From NCBI GenBank assembly GCA_905182985.1, contig CAJJDN010000119.1, positions 211,201 to 275,200 on the forward strand: a DNA stretch of 64,000 nucleotides. Direction: 5' to 3'. Below are positions 21,413 to 33,295 of this stretch, piece by piece. The notes below the pieces were generated by a model. That model was not told the DNA's origin, ran no database searches, and saw only the letters and a program-made list of their open reading frames with translations. Within the stretch, counting starts at the first letter, position 1; every line of letters starts with the position of its first letter. Origin of the DNA: Paramecium sonneborni. Taxonomy: Eukaryota > Ciliophora > Oligohymenophorea > Peniculida > Parameciidae. Both the position numbers and the translations under genes were made by a program.

Positions 21413-23831
21413 TCATTTATATTTTATCAATTACATATTAATGGCATCTCTTTCTAAGTATTCATTTCTTTGCAATCTTTCTATCATTTATTTAATTTAT
21501 GCAAATGGTATTTCAACATTTTAATTTTTCTTCATGTGTCCTTAGACTTAAATTACCAAATCACTAAATTACATTTCTTTTTGTTTTTTCATAATTTTAA
21601 CAATAGCTGCTTCTATAGCTAAATCTTTATCATAAACAGACACAACTTAAATATAATTATTAGATTTTACCTTATTCTACTTAATTTTAAGGGAAATAAG
21701 TTTCAGTTACTATTTTTTTAGATTTTCCTTTTTTTTATTTAGTTAAATTCTCATTAAATTAATAACAAACTTAATCATTCAAAATTTATTCATCTAATAT
21801 TTTGGCATCTTTCATCATTTTACAATTTTATATAACATATTATTCTTTTAATCCAGTTAAAGAAGCGATTCTATTAACATCTAAAATATCATTTCTGTAT
21901 TGATAAAGTAATAATATAACTGCTTATGGGACACTTAAGTTGAATGTCAATGCTTTTTCTGTGCATTATATTTCAACATAAGAAATTAGATCTAACCATA
22001 TCAATGTTTTTTATTATTATCTTTTTGCTATAATTTCTTTTTGTTAAGTTATTAAATCAGATTGAAGATTTAGTTATAATTCATCTATTTCTGGCCAATG
22101 TTACTTGTTAATTATAATTGGTGGCTAAATTTATAATTTACATAATCCTTTTTCTTCTTATATTTTTGTTACTTCATTTTCTGTCTTTTAAAAGTCTCTA
22201 ATCATAATTTTGAGTGATTCCAAATCTTATGCTCCACATTTCTTTTCCATCTCTTCTACTATACTCATTTCAATTTAACAAGCTAATTTATTTTTCTTAG
22301 TTTCTACTTATCTCTAATATTTTATTAATCTTTATGCTAAAGATATTTTATATAACTATATTTATGTTTAACTATTTTTAATACTTTTAAGAATCTCCCT
22401 TTTTAATTTATAAATACAAATAGTTTTACTATCTATTCTGGTGATTTTATAGAAAAATTCTTTGGTTAATTTCTTAATAACTCTATCTATTCTCCTATAT
22501 AAGTCACAAGATAATCAGCAAATTCATGATTCTTTTAAAAATATATTTATATATAAATACTCCAATAGGTAAATTGATAAATGTTTCAAATGAATTATTC
22601 AAAGCCATTATAAAATCAGATTTTTATGCGAAACAACTTTCTATCAATAGAAAATATTTCTAATAAAGACTATAAAATTATCCAATAAAATTTGGATCAG
22701 AAAAATTTTAATCTGAATTAGTTTCCACTATTTAATGATTCTTTTTTTACATTATTGTTTATCCTTCTAATGTTATAATATTTTTAAAATTTGCAGCAAT
22801 TTAATCATAATGATCATCTAAACTTCCATATAAATCTCCAATCAATTTTAAATTTTATTAGTAACTGTTAGGTTCTTAATGAAATTCTTTCAATAGATGT
22901 TCAAAATTATCAGCATTACTCTCTGATAATAAATATGATTTATAATATGTTAAAAGATGAGAATTTAAAATTCTATTTACTTATTCTAAAATTGTTTTAT
23001 CACCAAACTTTAAAACCCTATCATTTATTTCTTTTTATTAATAAACTTTTCTCAAATATACTTACGTTTTTAAACTTAGATGCCAAGAATTATAATTTTA
23101 TTGATATTTCTCTTCAAAATAATCAAAAATTTTTTATTTAAATTCTTTCTCTATTTTAAATTCTATAGCTTCTTCAGTAGATTTTTATAATTAAGTCATT
23201 ACATTTCCAAATTAATATAATAATTCACTAATTTTTTATTATTTCTATTCATCTTCACAAGCCTAAAATTATATTTAACTTAAAATTACAGTTTTGATAA
23301 TATCAACCACACTTTTAAATAAAACATTTTTAAACACACTTTATAATTCTTCAACAAATATGTTATCAAATAAACTTGTATAAAAATCTGGAATACTTTC
23401 TTATTAAAATGTTTGCGCCTATAAAATATTTGCCATTTTAATTACCGCTTAATATAAAATAGTTTTGTATGATTTCATCGACTTAACAAATGTATGATGT
23501 ATACTAAGAAATGTTTCAATATTTAATATTGGATCCTTATATTAATCTTTGAATTTTGGAAGAATCTTCAATTTATTTATTTTTGTTTACATTTTTCGCT
23601 ATATGATTTTTTATGCATTTTATTGCTACTTTTATAAACTTTTTAGCTTCGTTCTATTACTAATCATTAGAGTGATTTTAAATATAAACATCAATTTTGC
23701 TATATATCATTATACAATAAGTACCTATTAATCTCTTGTTTTTTTTTCAAAGTTACTAGACTATTATTCTCTAATATATTTGTACAAACTTCATCAACTT
23801 AATCAAAAAGAGAAAATTATGTAGAAAGCAT
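21413..23831 (-). CDS. cullin-family protein (copy 1 of tandem pair)
   Basis: Scaffold of a cullin-RING ubiquitin ligase. The C-terminal neddylation block is clear: AIEAAIVKIMKKQKEM, with the lysine of the IVxIMK motif kept, then IKQMIERLQRNEYLERD. It ends LIKYK instead of the usual YxYLA. The N-terminal cullin repeats read as helices (SVDEVCTNILENNSL is within the first 30 residues). Start 23831 gives MLSTQFSLFDQVDEV. Introns include a 25 nt GT...TAG near 23730 and 23566-23590, which ends AAG. It is about 760 residues, normal for a cullin, but strongly diverged. Subfamily not assigned. Confidence 0.82.
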
Positions 23832-24431
23832 ATACTTTTTTAACTTTATTATTTTAATATTGACTTATAATTGAGTTAATCATAAAATAATTTAAAATCT
23901 AAAAGAATAACATCCACCGATATTGTGTTTCCACTGAATTTTATAGTCTTCCCTATTATACATATAATTCATGTAAAATACTTTGATAAACAAAAACAAA
24001 ATTCATCGAATTGTTATAGAATCATACAATAACTTATAAATAATTAAAATTTTCCAGAGAGAATCATCTCTTTTTTATTTTTAATTAAGTATATATATTA
24101 GTGTAGATCATGTGAATTTGAATTTTAATAAAAAAACATTCAAAGTGAATTGATTCATATTAATTATAATTGATGATGAATTAAATGTTTATTTATTTAC
24201 TGAAAAAAATGATATAGAATAATTTTAAAACTGATTTTGTTTATTTTATTTTCTAGATTTAAATTCATTTTTAATTGATACTCTGAAAATTTACTATTAT
24301 TCATAATAATAATATAAGAAGTTTTATCAAATCTTATATAAATGATTTATTTATTAAAGATTGAATGATTAGATAACTATAAATTAAGGATAAAATATTT
24401 AATTTTAATTTTATAAATAAAAAACGAACAG
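23832..24431. other. 600 bp intergenic between cullin genes
   Basis: A/T-rich sequence between the stop of the upstream cullin and the start of the downstream one. No gene, RNA or repeat recognised. It presumably contains the promoter of the gene starting at 23831. Confidence 0.5.
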
Positions 24432-26889
24432 TCACTCATAATGATAAATTGATTTCTCTTTTTCATCTCTTCTTATATAATTATATTTAATTAAGAAATC
24501 TAAAGATTCCTTGAGTTTTTCATTATTTACTGGAGTAGGATAAAAATGTTTTTAAACAATTTCAAGCAAATTAGTATGATTCATATTTTTTTCTACTTTC
24601 ATATTTTTTATTATAAATGCCTCTAATTAATATTTGAGATCTTAAGTATTATCTTAAAACGTTTTGACTTAGATTTTATTTAATATTTACTTTAATTTAT
24701 TTAATTAGAGTTCTCATAAATGTTGTGATCCATTACGATCAAATTTTCTTTAACTTCTTGTTATATTTATGAATCATTCAAAAAATAACTATCTCCATCA
24801 TTCCATAATATTTTTTATTAAACCTAAACCTATATTAATTATTACCATTCTTTCCAGTTAAAATAATACCTAACCTTTTTCTAACTTTAGTTCTTCAGTA
24901 ATTTCATTTAAAGTCTTCGAATCATCATTTTAATCATATAAGAATAAAATTGCAGCCTAAACACAATTAATAATGAGAGTTTTGTCTACTTCATTCCAAT
25001 ATATTTCAACAAAAGATACTGTATCACTAAATGCAACTGTGATTTAAAGTTCTTAATTTCTGATTTAAAATTGTTTTTAATATTAATCTTTTTTAATATA
25101 CAATTGTTTAAACACATATTGATCGTTTTCATGGAGCACTGGCCATTTTTTTTTATTAATTAAAATAATTTCTGAAGAATATTCTTAATATACCATTATG
25201 GATTTTTATAACAAAAGATCTTTAGTTTCAGAAATCATTTGGCTAAATTTTTTTAATTTTTTCTCACCACAAAATTATTTCAATTAATCAAGTATATTAA
25301 TTTCATTTTCTAAATGAAATTATGCAGCTTACATTTCAAAAAATATAAGATAATTAAGTAATCTTGAGGCTAATCTATAACTATAAATCTAATTTAATTT
25401 GTTTAAAATCTTACAATTAAATAATAATCAAAATCTTTTACAAAAGGTAATAAATATTTTTATACTTTTAAAATCTCATCATAATTATCTTTTATCTAAA
25501 ATTAATCATCTGATTTTGCCATTTACATCATAAGATCATGTACATAATTACATAATTTTAAAGTCAAATAAATACTCTTTATAATATTTACTTTCTTACT
25601 TATTCTAAATTAATAAAAAATTTATTAAGTTCTGATTTAACTATCAGTTCAAGATCATACCTACTATTGTTATTTTTACTTTCCCTAAAACACAATTTTA
25701 TAAGATATTCAAATTTATTATAAATATCACACAAAATTTTTACTAAAGATTTATATTTTGATTTCTATTTTTCTAATTCATGATGCAAGGTTGCCTTTTT
25801 ATATTGTTCTTCTATATTTTTTCTTACAAATTCTTGAAACTTTTATTTAAAATCTATGAAATATCTCTCTTGATCTTAAAATCTTGAATATACTCTCAAA
25901 ATTTAGACAATTTATTAACTTAGAATTTCTTTTTATGAAATTTCTTGTGTAAAAAATTAGTTTAGTAAACCTACAAAACCTCTTTCATCCTTTAAAATGA
26001 CATTTCTATATTTAAATAACAAATTCTCATAAATAATTCTCAAAATTTTTTAATAGTGACTTTGAAATTTTGTATTACTATTCAAACATATAAACAATTC
26101 CTAATTTATTTAAAACTCTCTTTCAACCAATAATAAATATTCTTAAACTGTATAAATTTAAAACCATCTTTTATTCTTCTATTCATATTCTATCTAAATA
26201 AATCTATATAATGACTAACAAAAATCCTCTAGAATATTTATCTTTCTTTATATTAAAATTTCATTCAAAGATAGGCTTAATAGAATTTCTATGTAACTCT
26301 AAAATTTATTTAAAAGATTTTCTCTGTTTTCTTTCACATTTACTAATTCCTTTTATTATTGTATATGAACAAATTCTGACTCTTATAACTTATAAAATTC
26401 ATCTAGAAGATTTTCCAAATTTTTAAAAATATTCTATCTAATATAATCAATATTATCTTTAATTATTTTGCAAACTGCAAATTTCCAAAAAGAAAAGATT
26501 TCTTTTAAACTTAAATTATAGCACTAAATAAAGAAGTACTAAATACGACATGATAGCAAGCAAGATTAAGATAATGAGCAGCTTTTTCATATTACTTAAA
26601 AGCTGTAAAAAAATCATCTAATTCTGGCTGATTTTTAAATTTTGGTCCAAATATTTCCAGTAAGTATTTTTACAAATAAGATATCATATTTATGCAAACT
26701 TATTTTGAATTAGGCGTATTATTAATTTATTTTCGAATTTTGCTATGTTGAAATGAATTGAAATATATACGATGCAAATGAAACAAAAGTATTGATATCA
26801 TAATTTTGAGATAATATTGAATTTTTTATTAAATTTTGTATTTGTAATTCAAAATTTCCTATTTCAATGGTATTGGGGTTTGGATTCAT
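24432..26889 (-). CDS. cullin-family protein (copy 2 of tandem pair)
   Basis: Second cullin on the same strand. The C-terminal block is AFIIKNMKVEKNMNHTNLLE, then HFYPTPVNNEKLKESLDFL and IKYNYIRRDEKEKSIYHYE before TGA at 24432. The lysine equivalent to the NEDD8 site is present (IIKNMK). As in copy 1, the canonical YLA end is missing. The start at 26889 gives MNPNPNTIEIGNFELQIQN. About 800 residues including possible small introns. The two cullins share only the general domain pattern, so this is an old tandem duplication or two different classes. Cullin binding partners (RING protein, adaptors) are not in the window, apart from a RING/TRAF protein at its far left. Confidence 0.82.
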
Positions 26890-27008
26890 TTAAGTAAAAT
26901 TAAAAAATAAATAAATTAAACATTAAAATATAAAAGGAGGCATAGTTTATTTATCATATATTAAAGAATAATAATTATTTTTTCAACATTATAATTGAAT
27001 AATTATTA

Positions 27009-28512
27009 ATGGAAATGTTCACAGAGTAACTGCTGTAAATAATCAATGAATCACACATAATTGCTAGAGATTCAATCAAATTGGTAGTTCATTTGGGAAG
27101 TAATATAGTAGCTGAAAAATATATTTAATCTTAAATGCCTTGGATTGGATATCAGTGGTTTTAAGATTAAGTATAAACAGTGGCAAAAAAGCAATATATA
27201 TATAATGATGATTTATATGATGATATAAATGAAGATGAGGAACCAAATCGTGTAAATATTGATCATTGGAGGAGATGTTAAGGATAAATAGGACTAGTAA
27301 AATCATAAGAATAATCTCCAATAAGAAGAAGTGAAACAAAGAAATTAACAAAAATCTAAATGGGATAAACTTAAAGAGAAACTGAGGCCTATGAATGTTA
27401 AATAATAAAGATGGGTGAGTTAGATGATGATATTGAATTTGATCCAAATATTGAAAGCATGAGACAAGCTAAATTAAGATAGATGTAAATACAATAGTAA
27501 AAATTGTAAAACGATAAGATTAAAAACTAAGAGGTTCAAGAATAAGCTAGACAACTTAAGCGATTGAATGTTGACTCTAAATGTACAAATACAATTTTTA
27601 TACTCAGCTAAATATACATATGACTTTGAGGGTAAAGTAATTGTCTAAAAACCACCTGATATCGATAGATATCCTAAGTCACACTAAAACATTTAAGAAA
27701 AAAGAAATCTTGTTGAAGTAAGAGACCTTATTCCTAATCATAAACAGTAATCTGAATTAATTTCTGCTGGTAAAAGATAAAGTGCCTATACTAATTCATT
27801 GAATCAATTTGCAATCAAAACTTCGGTTCCTTAAATTGATGTCATTATTATGAAAGAAGGAGTATCATTTTATGATGGAAAATCTGAAAAAAAAAAAGAA
27901 AGATCTTTCCCTTTAATGGATATTAAAGATAATAATGAATTATAAAGTACTCTTTTAAATTAAAATGTACATATGACTAAATTAGAATATTAAGCAATTA
28001 CTAATTCTTAGTAATCTAATAATACATTTTAAAATAAAACATTATAATTATCGATCTCTCAACCATAAATTCAATAAAGTAAAACAAGCAGAACCTTCTA
28101 AGAAGATTAATAACTTTAAAATTACAATAATGATAGTTTACTTAGTTTTCGTTAGCCTAAAACTACTGTTAATCATTCAATCACATCAAATATTTTACAA
28201 AAGTTAAATGGTTCTATCTCTATACTTAGTGAAGAACAATTAGATGGATTAATTATATAAACTAATGATCCAAACAAATTAAAAGAACATCCTTTATTTG
28301 GAAAAAAACCAACTATTGAAATTACAAAGCCACCCTTATCTGTTCCACCAATTACACTTGAATTACCTTAAATTCCTCCAAATGCTTTATCTAATAGTGT
28401 TAGTAAATTGCCACGCTCTTTTTAATCTATTGGGACATTCCCTAAATTACTATCAAAACATCCACGAGAACGTATTTCTAAATAAGTGATGAATATTTTT
28501 AATATTAAATGA
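27009..28512 (+). CDS. unidentified Gln/Ser-rich protein
   Basis: About 490 residues, not recognised. It starts MEMFTEQLLQIINESHII. It has an acidic patch (YNDDLYDDINEDEEPNR), a coiled-coil segment (SMRQAKLRQMQIQQQKLQ), a short ordered-looking piece (TYDFEGKVIVQKPPDIDRYP) and a long low-complexity Ser/Gln/Asn tail with Pro-rich end (ITKPPLSVPPITLELPQIP). One 25 nt intron near 27590 ends CAG and restores the frame before KYTYDFEG. The composition suggests a ciliate cytoskeletal or regulatory protein. The frame is intact from start to TGA. Confidence 0.7.
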
Positions 28513-28739
28513 TAAAATATTATATTTCTTAGAAATATATCATTTTAAATTGACACTCTACAATCTAAGATTATTTGTATTTATATTGTCAATATTAAAT
28601 AAATTAATAAAATTTTATAATTATCAAAATTTTCAAATCTTCTTTATAAATAAAGTTATTATTTAAAGTAAATTCAAAAGAACAAAACGAAGTAAATAAC
28701 CACTTCATTAAAAATGGAAAAAATTATTTAAATAGAGTG

Positions 28740-29470
28740 ATAATTTTAATACCATTACTGTACTACACCATCCATTAGATCTTTTAACTGGAATTATAAT
28801 TTTTTAGAATTTGAATATGATGAAATTTTAAAATATTATATTAAAATCTTAATGAGCTACAGGATAAAACATTTTTCATTGTTAAAAAATCCAAATAACT
28901 GAATAAATGATGAAGTTATTTTTAGTTTTTAAATTTATGTAAATAGATAATTATAATATCCTTTTGATATACCTGTATTTTTTTTTAAAATAAAAAATAC
29001 TTCATATACTTAACTAATTTTCATTAATTTTAAAATATTTATAAATTTTTAAGAATTAGATACATATTAAAAAATCGATTATTTTGATACATCAAAATAA
29101 ATTAAAGGTTTCTTTAAATGAAGACAAATCTTTTTTTAATAAAGTTTTATTAAGAATTTTCAAGCTAAATTAAAAAATAAGATTAAGATATACAAAAATT
29201 TTTATTTTAGTTCTACAAAAAGAGAATGAGGATATTAATTATTTTAAATTCTTTTAAGGGGAGTTGCTTTATTATATAAAAGATGAAGAAGTTTAAAAAG
29301 AACTTGCTAGAAACATAATTAAAAAAAGTATATTTTAGTTTTAATTATAAAGTAATCAATAGTTACAACAAACATTTAGAGAATATAGTAATTCTGAATT
29401 TGTTATTTGAAATTTATTATAAAAAATCCTAGAGAATAAAATAAAATAAATTTTTTGATGCAATTTAAAT
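28740..29470 (+). pseudogene. unidentified relic with in-frame TGA codons
   Basis: A single frame from about 28745 to 29229 reads as protein (RSFNWNYNFLEFEYDEILKY, ELDTYQKIDYFDTSKQIKG). TGA interrupts it at 28900 (KNPNN-stop-INDEVIF), 29119 (GFFK-stop-RQIFFQQ) and 29227. All three are in phase with one another, and the first two are at natural Trp sites. A second frame (INYFKFFQGELLYYIKDEEV) follows and is also interrupted by TGA. No family recognised. The rest of 28513-29779 is A/T-rich without a gene. Confidence 0.45.
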
Positions 29471-29779
29471 GAAATGTTTAAAATTATAACTTGAATATGA
29501 GTTTTAAATTTTTGAAATATATATAAAAAAGTTAAAAATGTTATATGTGATTTTTATTTAGGTAAAATATAAATCTTATATCACATGAATTTTATTTTAT
29601 TTTATTTTCTAAACATATAATTATGTAAATCTCGAAAGGAAAAGAAATTTTAATATTTTTTGAGATATATTATTGAATAAATTAAAAATTATGAATTAAA
29701 TTTTGTTAATTAAATGATAAGAATAGATGCAGATAATCAGAACATAATAATAAAACGGTATAATATATGTTTTATTTGA

Positions 29780-30501
29780 TCATAAATCTTAGATCAATTA
29801 TTAAATTATATCCACAGTTTATTCACCATTTCTTGGATTAGGTACTCCAATCATAGCTCCATGATCACAATCTAATGTAGCAACATGTTGTCCCCATTTA
29901 GTTTCATTATGAGCAAATACTCCATCAGATCCACTTTCTACTGGATATTCTTTTTCACTTTCGATAATAGTACCACTTGCTTAATATATTTATGACATTT
30001 AACCAATTTCAGTCTCTGCATTCAAACTAAAATACTTTGTATTCTAATTTTATTTACCTTTATATTTTCTTTATTTGTGGTCACCAAATTAAAATCTCTT
30101 ATATTTTCAGTATTAATTTCTTCAAAGTAATTTTTTTTAACACCTAATACTCTGCAAATTGGCTCTATTACATCATCTTCAATTCTTTTTCTTCTATACA
30201 AATCACTTAATATTGATCCCCTATGAGGTGTACCTATTGTAATCAAAGATTTTGCTCTAATATTATTATTTTAACTTAATGCATATCTTAAATCTAATCC
30301 AGCTATCCCATAACCAATTAAATGAATTGGTTCATTAAATTTACTTAAATGCTTTATTAAATATTAAGATCTTGCTTCAATATCACCCCCACATTAATTT
30401 AATATAATTTAAGGTTTCAAAGTTTGTAATATTACCTAAAATTATCGAAGACCTTAATTTGCAATTACTTAAGGTAATGAATTAGCACAAAATACTATCA
30501 T
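29780..30501 (-). CDS. lipase/alpha-beta hydrolase-like protein lacking the nucleophile
   Basis: Alpha/beta-hydrolase of the bacterial-type triacylglycerol lipase group. Visible parts: PIHLIGYGIAGLDLRYAL, LITIGTPHRGS, KYFSLNAETEIGQMSQIY, SGSDGVFAHNETKWG and ATLDCDHGAMIG. The strand-turn-helix that normally holds G-x-S-x-G reads GYGIAG, so the catalytic serine is absent, while the late Asp and His regions remain. The start at 30501 gives MIVFCANSLPQVIANQGLRQF. To join ENIK to KYFSLNAET, a 14 nt GT...AG segment (30044-30057) must be removed; that is shorter than known Paramecium introns, so it may be a frameshift. Either an inactive paralogue or an early pseudogene. Confidence 0.65.
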
Positions 30502-30762
30502 TAATTAAAAATTTTATTATTTTATACATATATATAAATACTATATTAAATCAAAATGAATATAAAGTCTTATGAATTATAAATCTTTATCTCTTAGCTT
30601 TTAAATCTTTTATCTATTTATATGAATCTTTATGTGTCATCTAATTATGTTATTACTATGATAATATAGAAGTATTAATTATTCAAAAATATAATTAATT
30701 ATTTATTAAAAATTACAAAACTAACAGAGAATATAAATAAAGTTTAAATGAAAAATAATTGT

Positions 30763-31859
30763 TCAAAAACGTAACTTTTTTGCCAATTATTGCTATATTT
30801 TATTCTATTTTTATTTATTTTTTTTAGGAGATTAAGAACTCTTCAATTCTTTTCCTCTTATCCAACAATTTAATTCAGATGAATTAGGTCTAGAAACTTT
30901 TTAATTTGGTGATTTGGATTCTTTTTTCAATTATATCATAGATTTTTAAGTTTTCATTTTTTATTTCTTAACATTTACTCTTCTTTACCATTTCATATTG
31001 CGATCATAAAAGGATTCATAATTACGTTCTTTAGATGTTAAATTTCCTTTAAAAGTATACTAAATATTATGCATAATCATACATCCCTTATAATAGAATT
31101 TTAAATAGAATTAGTTTATTCCTCTATTTTTTCATCTATATGAGTTGATTTCTTTTTTTTCATCCATTCATTTAATTTTTACATAAAAGTACTAGTACTT
31201 GCTTATTTTTCTAATGATTCTCTAATAGAAATAGGTGCTATAGATGTTTAATTTGATGTTTTTTATCTTAAAGGATCTAATTTTCTTTTAGCTTCTTCAT
31301 CTTACATTAATTTGATTTCATTATCAAGTTATAAGATTTGATTTAAAATTAATTTTTTTTTTTGTACCAAATTTATTTATGGAGATAGGCTTTCTCTCTA
31401 ATCGCATTTATTTTATTCCTTTAATACATTAATATTATCGCATGAATTACGAGTAAACATTGTAGGAGTTTAAGTTCCAGAAGTTTTGATAGGAGTACTC
31501 ATTTTAGGAGAAGATTCATATTTTGAGATTACAGTTTAGAGCAATATATTATCTTAGACTTATTATTTAAAGTTTTGCATTTCAAATGATATATTTCTAT
31601 TATGTTATGGTTATACTTAATCAATTTGATGAATAGGTTGAAATGAGGATGGTTACTAAATTATTTTAGTATGAGTATTATTTCCAAAGACTGTTAGTTA
31701 TCTCCCGTTCAAGAAAAATTATTTGATTGGAGATGCGGTAGTAATTTTTTTAATTATTTTTGCATTTGAGATTGTTTATAATTACTCTAAAGATTTTAGG
31801 GCTTCTAAAGCTTGAGGTGAAACTTATCTATATGGTTGTATTAATTGAACAGTATGCAT
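30763..31859 (-). CDS. unidentified Ser/Thr/Lys-rich protein
   Basis: About 365 codons without intron or frameshift. Starts MHTVQLIQPYRQVSPQALEA. The middle is rich in Ser/Thr/Pro (STPIKTSGTQTPTMFTRNS), then a predicted coiled-coil (LDNEIKLMQDEEAKRKLDPL). A basic C-terminal part contains WMKKKEINSYR and SFYDRNMKWQRRVNVKKQK and ends at TGA 30763. The block with a repeated basic/aromatic pattern near the end resembles the many ciliate microtubule-associated proteins, but no named domain is visible. It could be a cytoskeletal or basal-body protein. Confidence 0.65.
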
Positions 31860-32085
31860 TTCAACGTTAATTAACTTTATTAATAAAATTATATATATAT
31901 ATATATATATTATTAATAGTTTAATTAAAAATTTGCAGAGAAATAATCTTTAATATTAATAATATGAAGTCTATTTCTAATAGATTAATAATTAAAATAA
32001 TTTTATAAACTAATGAATAATATTTACTAATAGCTTTTTAGAATCAAATATTCTATGGGAAATATAATAATAATATTATTTAATT
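31860..32085. other. intergenic with (TA)n run
   Basis: Divergent promoter region of about 225 bp. It contains a TA dinucleotide run near 31890-31910. No gene. Confidence 0.6.
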
Positions 32086-32877
32086 ATGTTTGATTTTTAA
32101 TTGATATCCATAATCATTATTTTAGGATTTAGTTTAGCTGCTTGGACAGCTGATCTTCTTAAAATAGGATATGGCAAGCATCTTTCTCATTATATGAAAT
32201 TGACACTACCTCCAAGAATAGGATGGATCCTCTATGAATGTCCTAATTTGATTTGGTTTATCTATTTTCTTTCAGACATAAGGTTTGATTTGAATAAATT
32301 ACCAATTTTATTGTTTGTTGCTCATTACTTTAATCGAGTAATCATCTATCCTTTAAGGTAATCAGAAATTTAACTATGATTTTAAGATTATCTCCCTTTG
32401 CCAGACCCATTCCTATTGAAGTTGTTTCTAGTGCAATGTTATTCACTACATGCAATGGATATCTATAAATATCAACTCATTTAAATCTAGATTATTAATT
32501 ACACATTTTTGATTATTTAAGAATTCTTTTCGGTATTTTAATATTCCTTTATGGCATGAATTCTAATATCAAATGTGATAATATTTTGAGAAGTTTAAAG
32601 AAACAAAATTCAAATGAATACAAGATTCCATATGGCAATTTATTTGAATTAGTATCATCCGGTCATTACTTAGGAGAAATAATAGAATGGTAAAAATAAA
32701 AAATAATAAAAAAGGTTCGGATATTTTTTGGTTAGTGGATAATGGAGTGGATTTCTATTTTTCTTTTCAACTTTATCAATTCTTTCAGCTAGAGCAGTTT
32801 CAACTCATAAATGGTATAAAAATAAATTTGATAATTACCCTAAATAAAGAAAAGCCATAATTCCTTTTATTTTATGA
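32086..32877 (+). CDS. 3-oxo-5-alpha-steroid 4-dehydrogenase-like membrane enzyme
   Basis: Steroid 5-alpha-reductase family, ER membrane enzymes that use NADPH to reduce steroids or polyprenols. Motifs: LPPRIGWILYECPNLI near the N-terminus, then YPLRLSPFARPIPIEVVSSA and NLFELVSSGHYLGEIIEW. The characteristic C-terminus follows (STHKWYKNKFDNYPKQRKA then IIPFIL). The frame is completed only by removing two introns that both end AAG: 32358-32386 (29 nt) and 32690-32714 (25 nt). Start ATG 32086 (MFDFQLISIIIIL); six or so hydrophobic segments. Length about 245 residues, normal for the family. Confidence 0.88.
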
Positions 32878-32926
32878 TATAAATTATTTTCATATTTCAT
32901 ATAATAATATATATTTTTAAAAATAT

Positions 32927-33263
32927 ATGTATAAAGAAGGTGTGAATCCATTTGAAATAATGCTTAATAAGAAAGTTTAGGCAATAACAACAGATGGTCG
33001 AGTGTTTTGTGGGTATAATTTAATGATATATTTAATGGACTCTAATAGGAATAGATTAAGCAATGAATTGTGTTTTATAAAACAGTGAAGAGAGAGTGTA
33101 TTCAATAGAGAGTGGTGTTAAATTTTTAAATGCAGGATTGTAAGTGATAAGGGGAGATACGGTTGCAGTTTTAGGAGAGATAAATTTAGAGAAAGAGAGA
33201 AGGATAGACTTTGATAAGGTAAAAGCCAATTAATTGCCTCCAATATTCAGCAATACTCATTGA
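32927..33263 (+). CDS. LSM8: LSM8, U6 snRNA-associated Sm-like protein
   Basis: Subunit of the nuclear LSM2-8 ring that binds the 3-prime end of U6 snRNA. Sm1 motif: VQAITTDGRVFCGTLIGIDQ. Sm2 motif: GLQVIRGDTVAVLGEI, where IRGDxV is diagnostic. The length is about 103 residues, ending IFSNTH. A 25 bp insertion at 33013-33037 must be removed to give FCGTLIGIDQAMN. It starts with GT like other introns here but ends ATG (or TGG if shifted by one), not AG. It lies 49 bp downstream of the reductase stop and 33 bp upstream of the MATE start, all on the plus strand. Confidence 0.88.
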
Positions 33264-33295
33264 TGTAATAAGAATATGAAATTGATTATTTTTTA

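Noticed and set aside
31885..31912. (TA)n run as a possible telomere or IES scar
   Set aside because: Telomeres in Paramecium are G-rich repeats; this is a simple dinucleotide run in an intergenic region.
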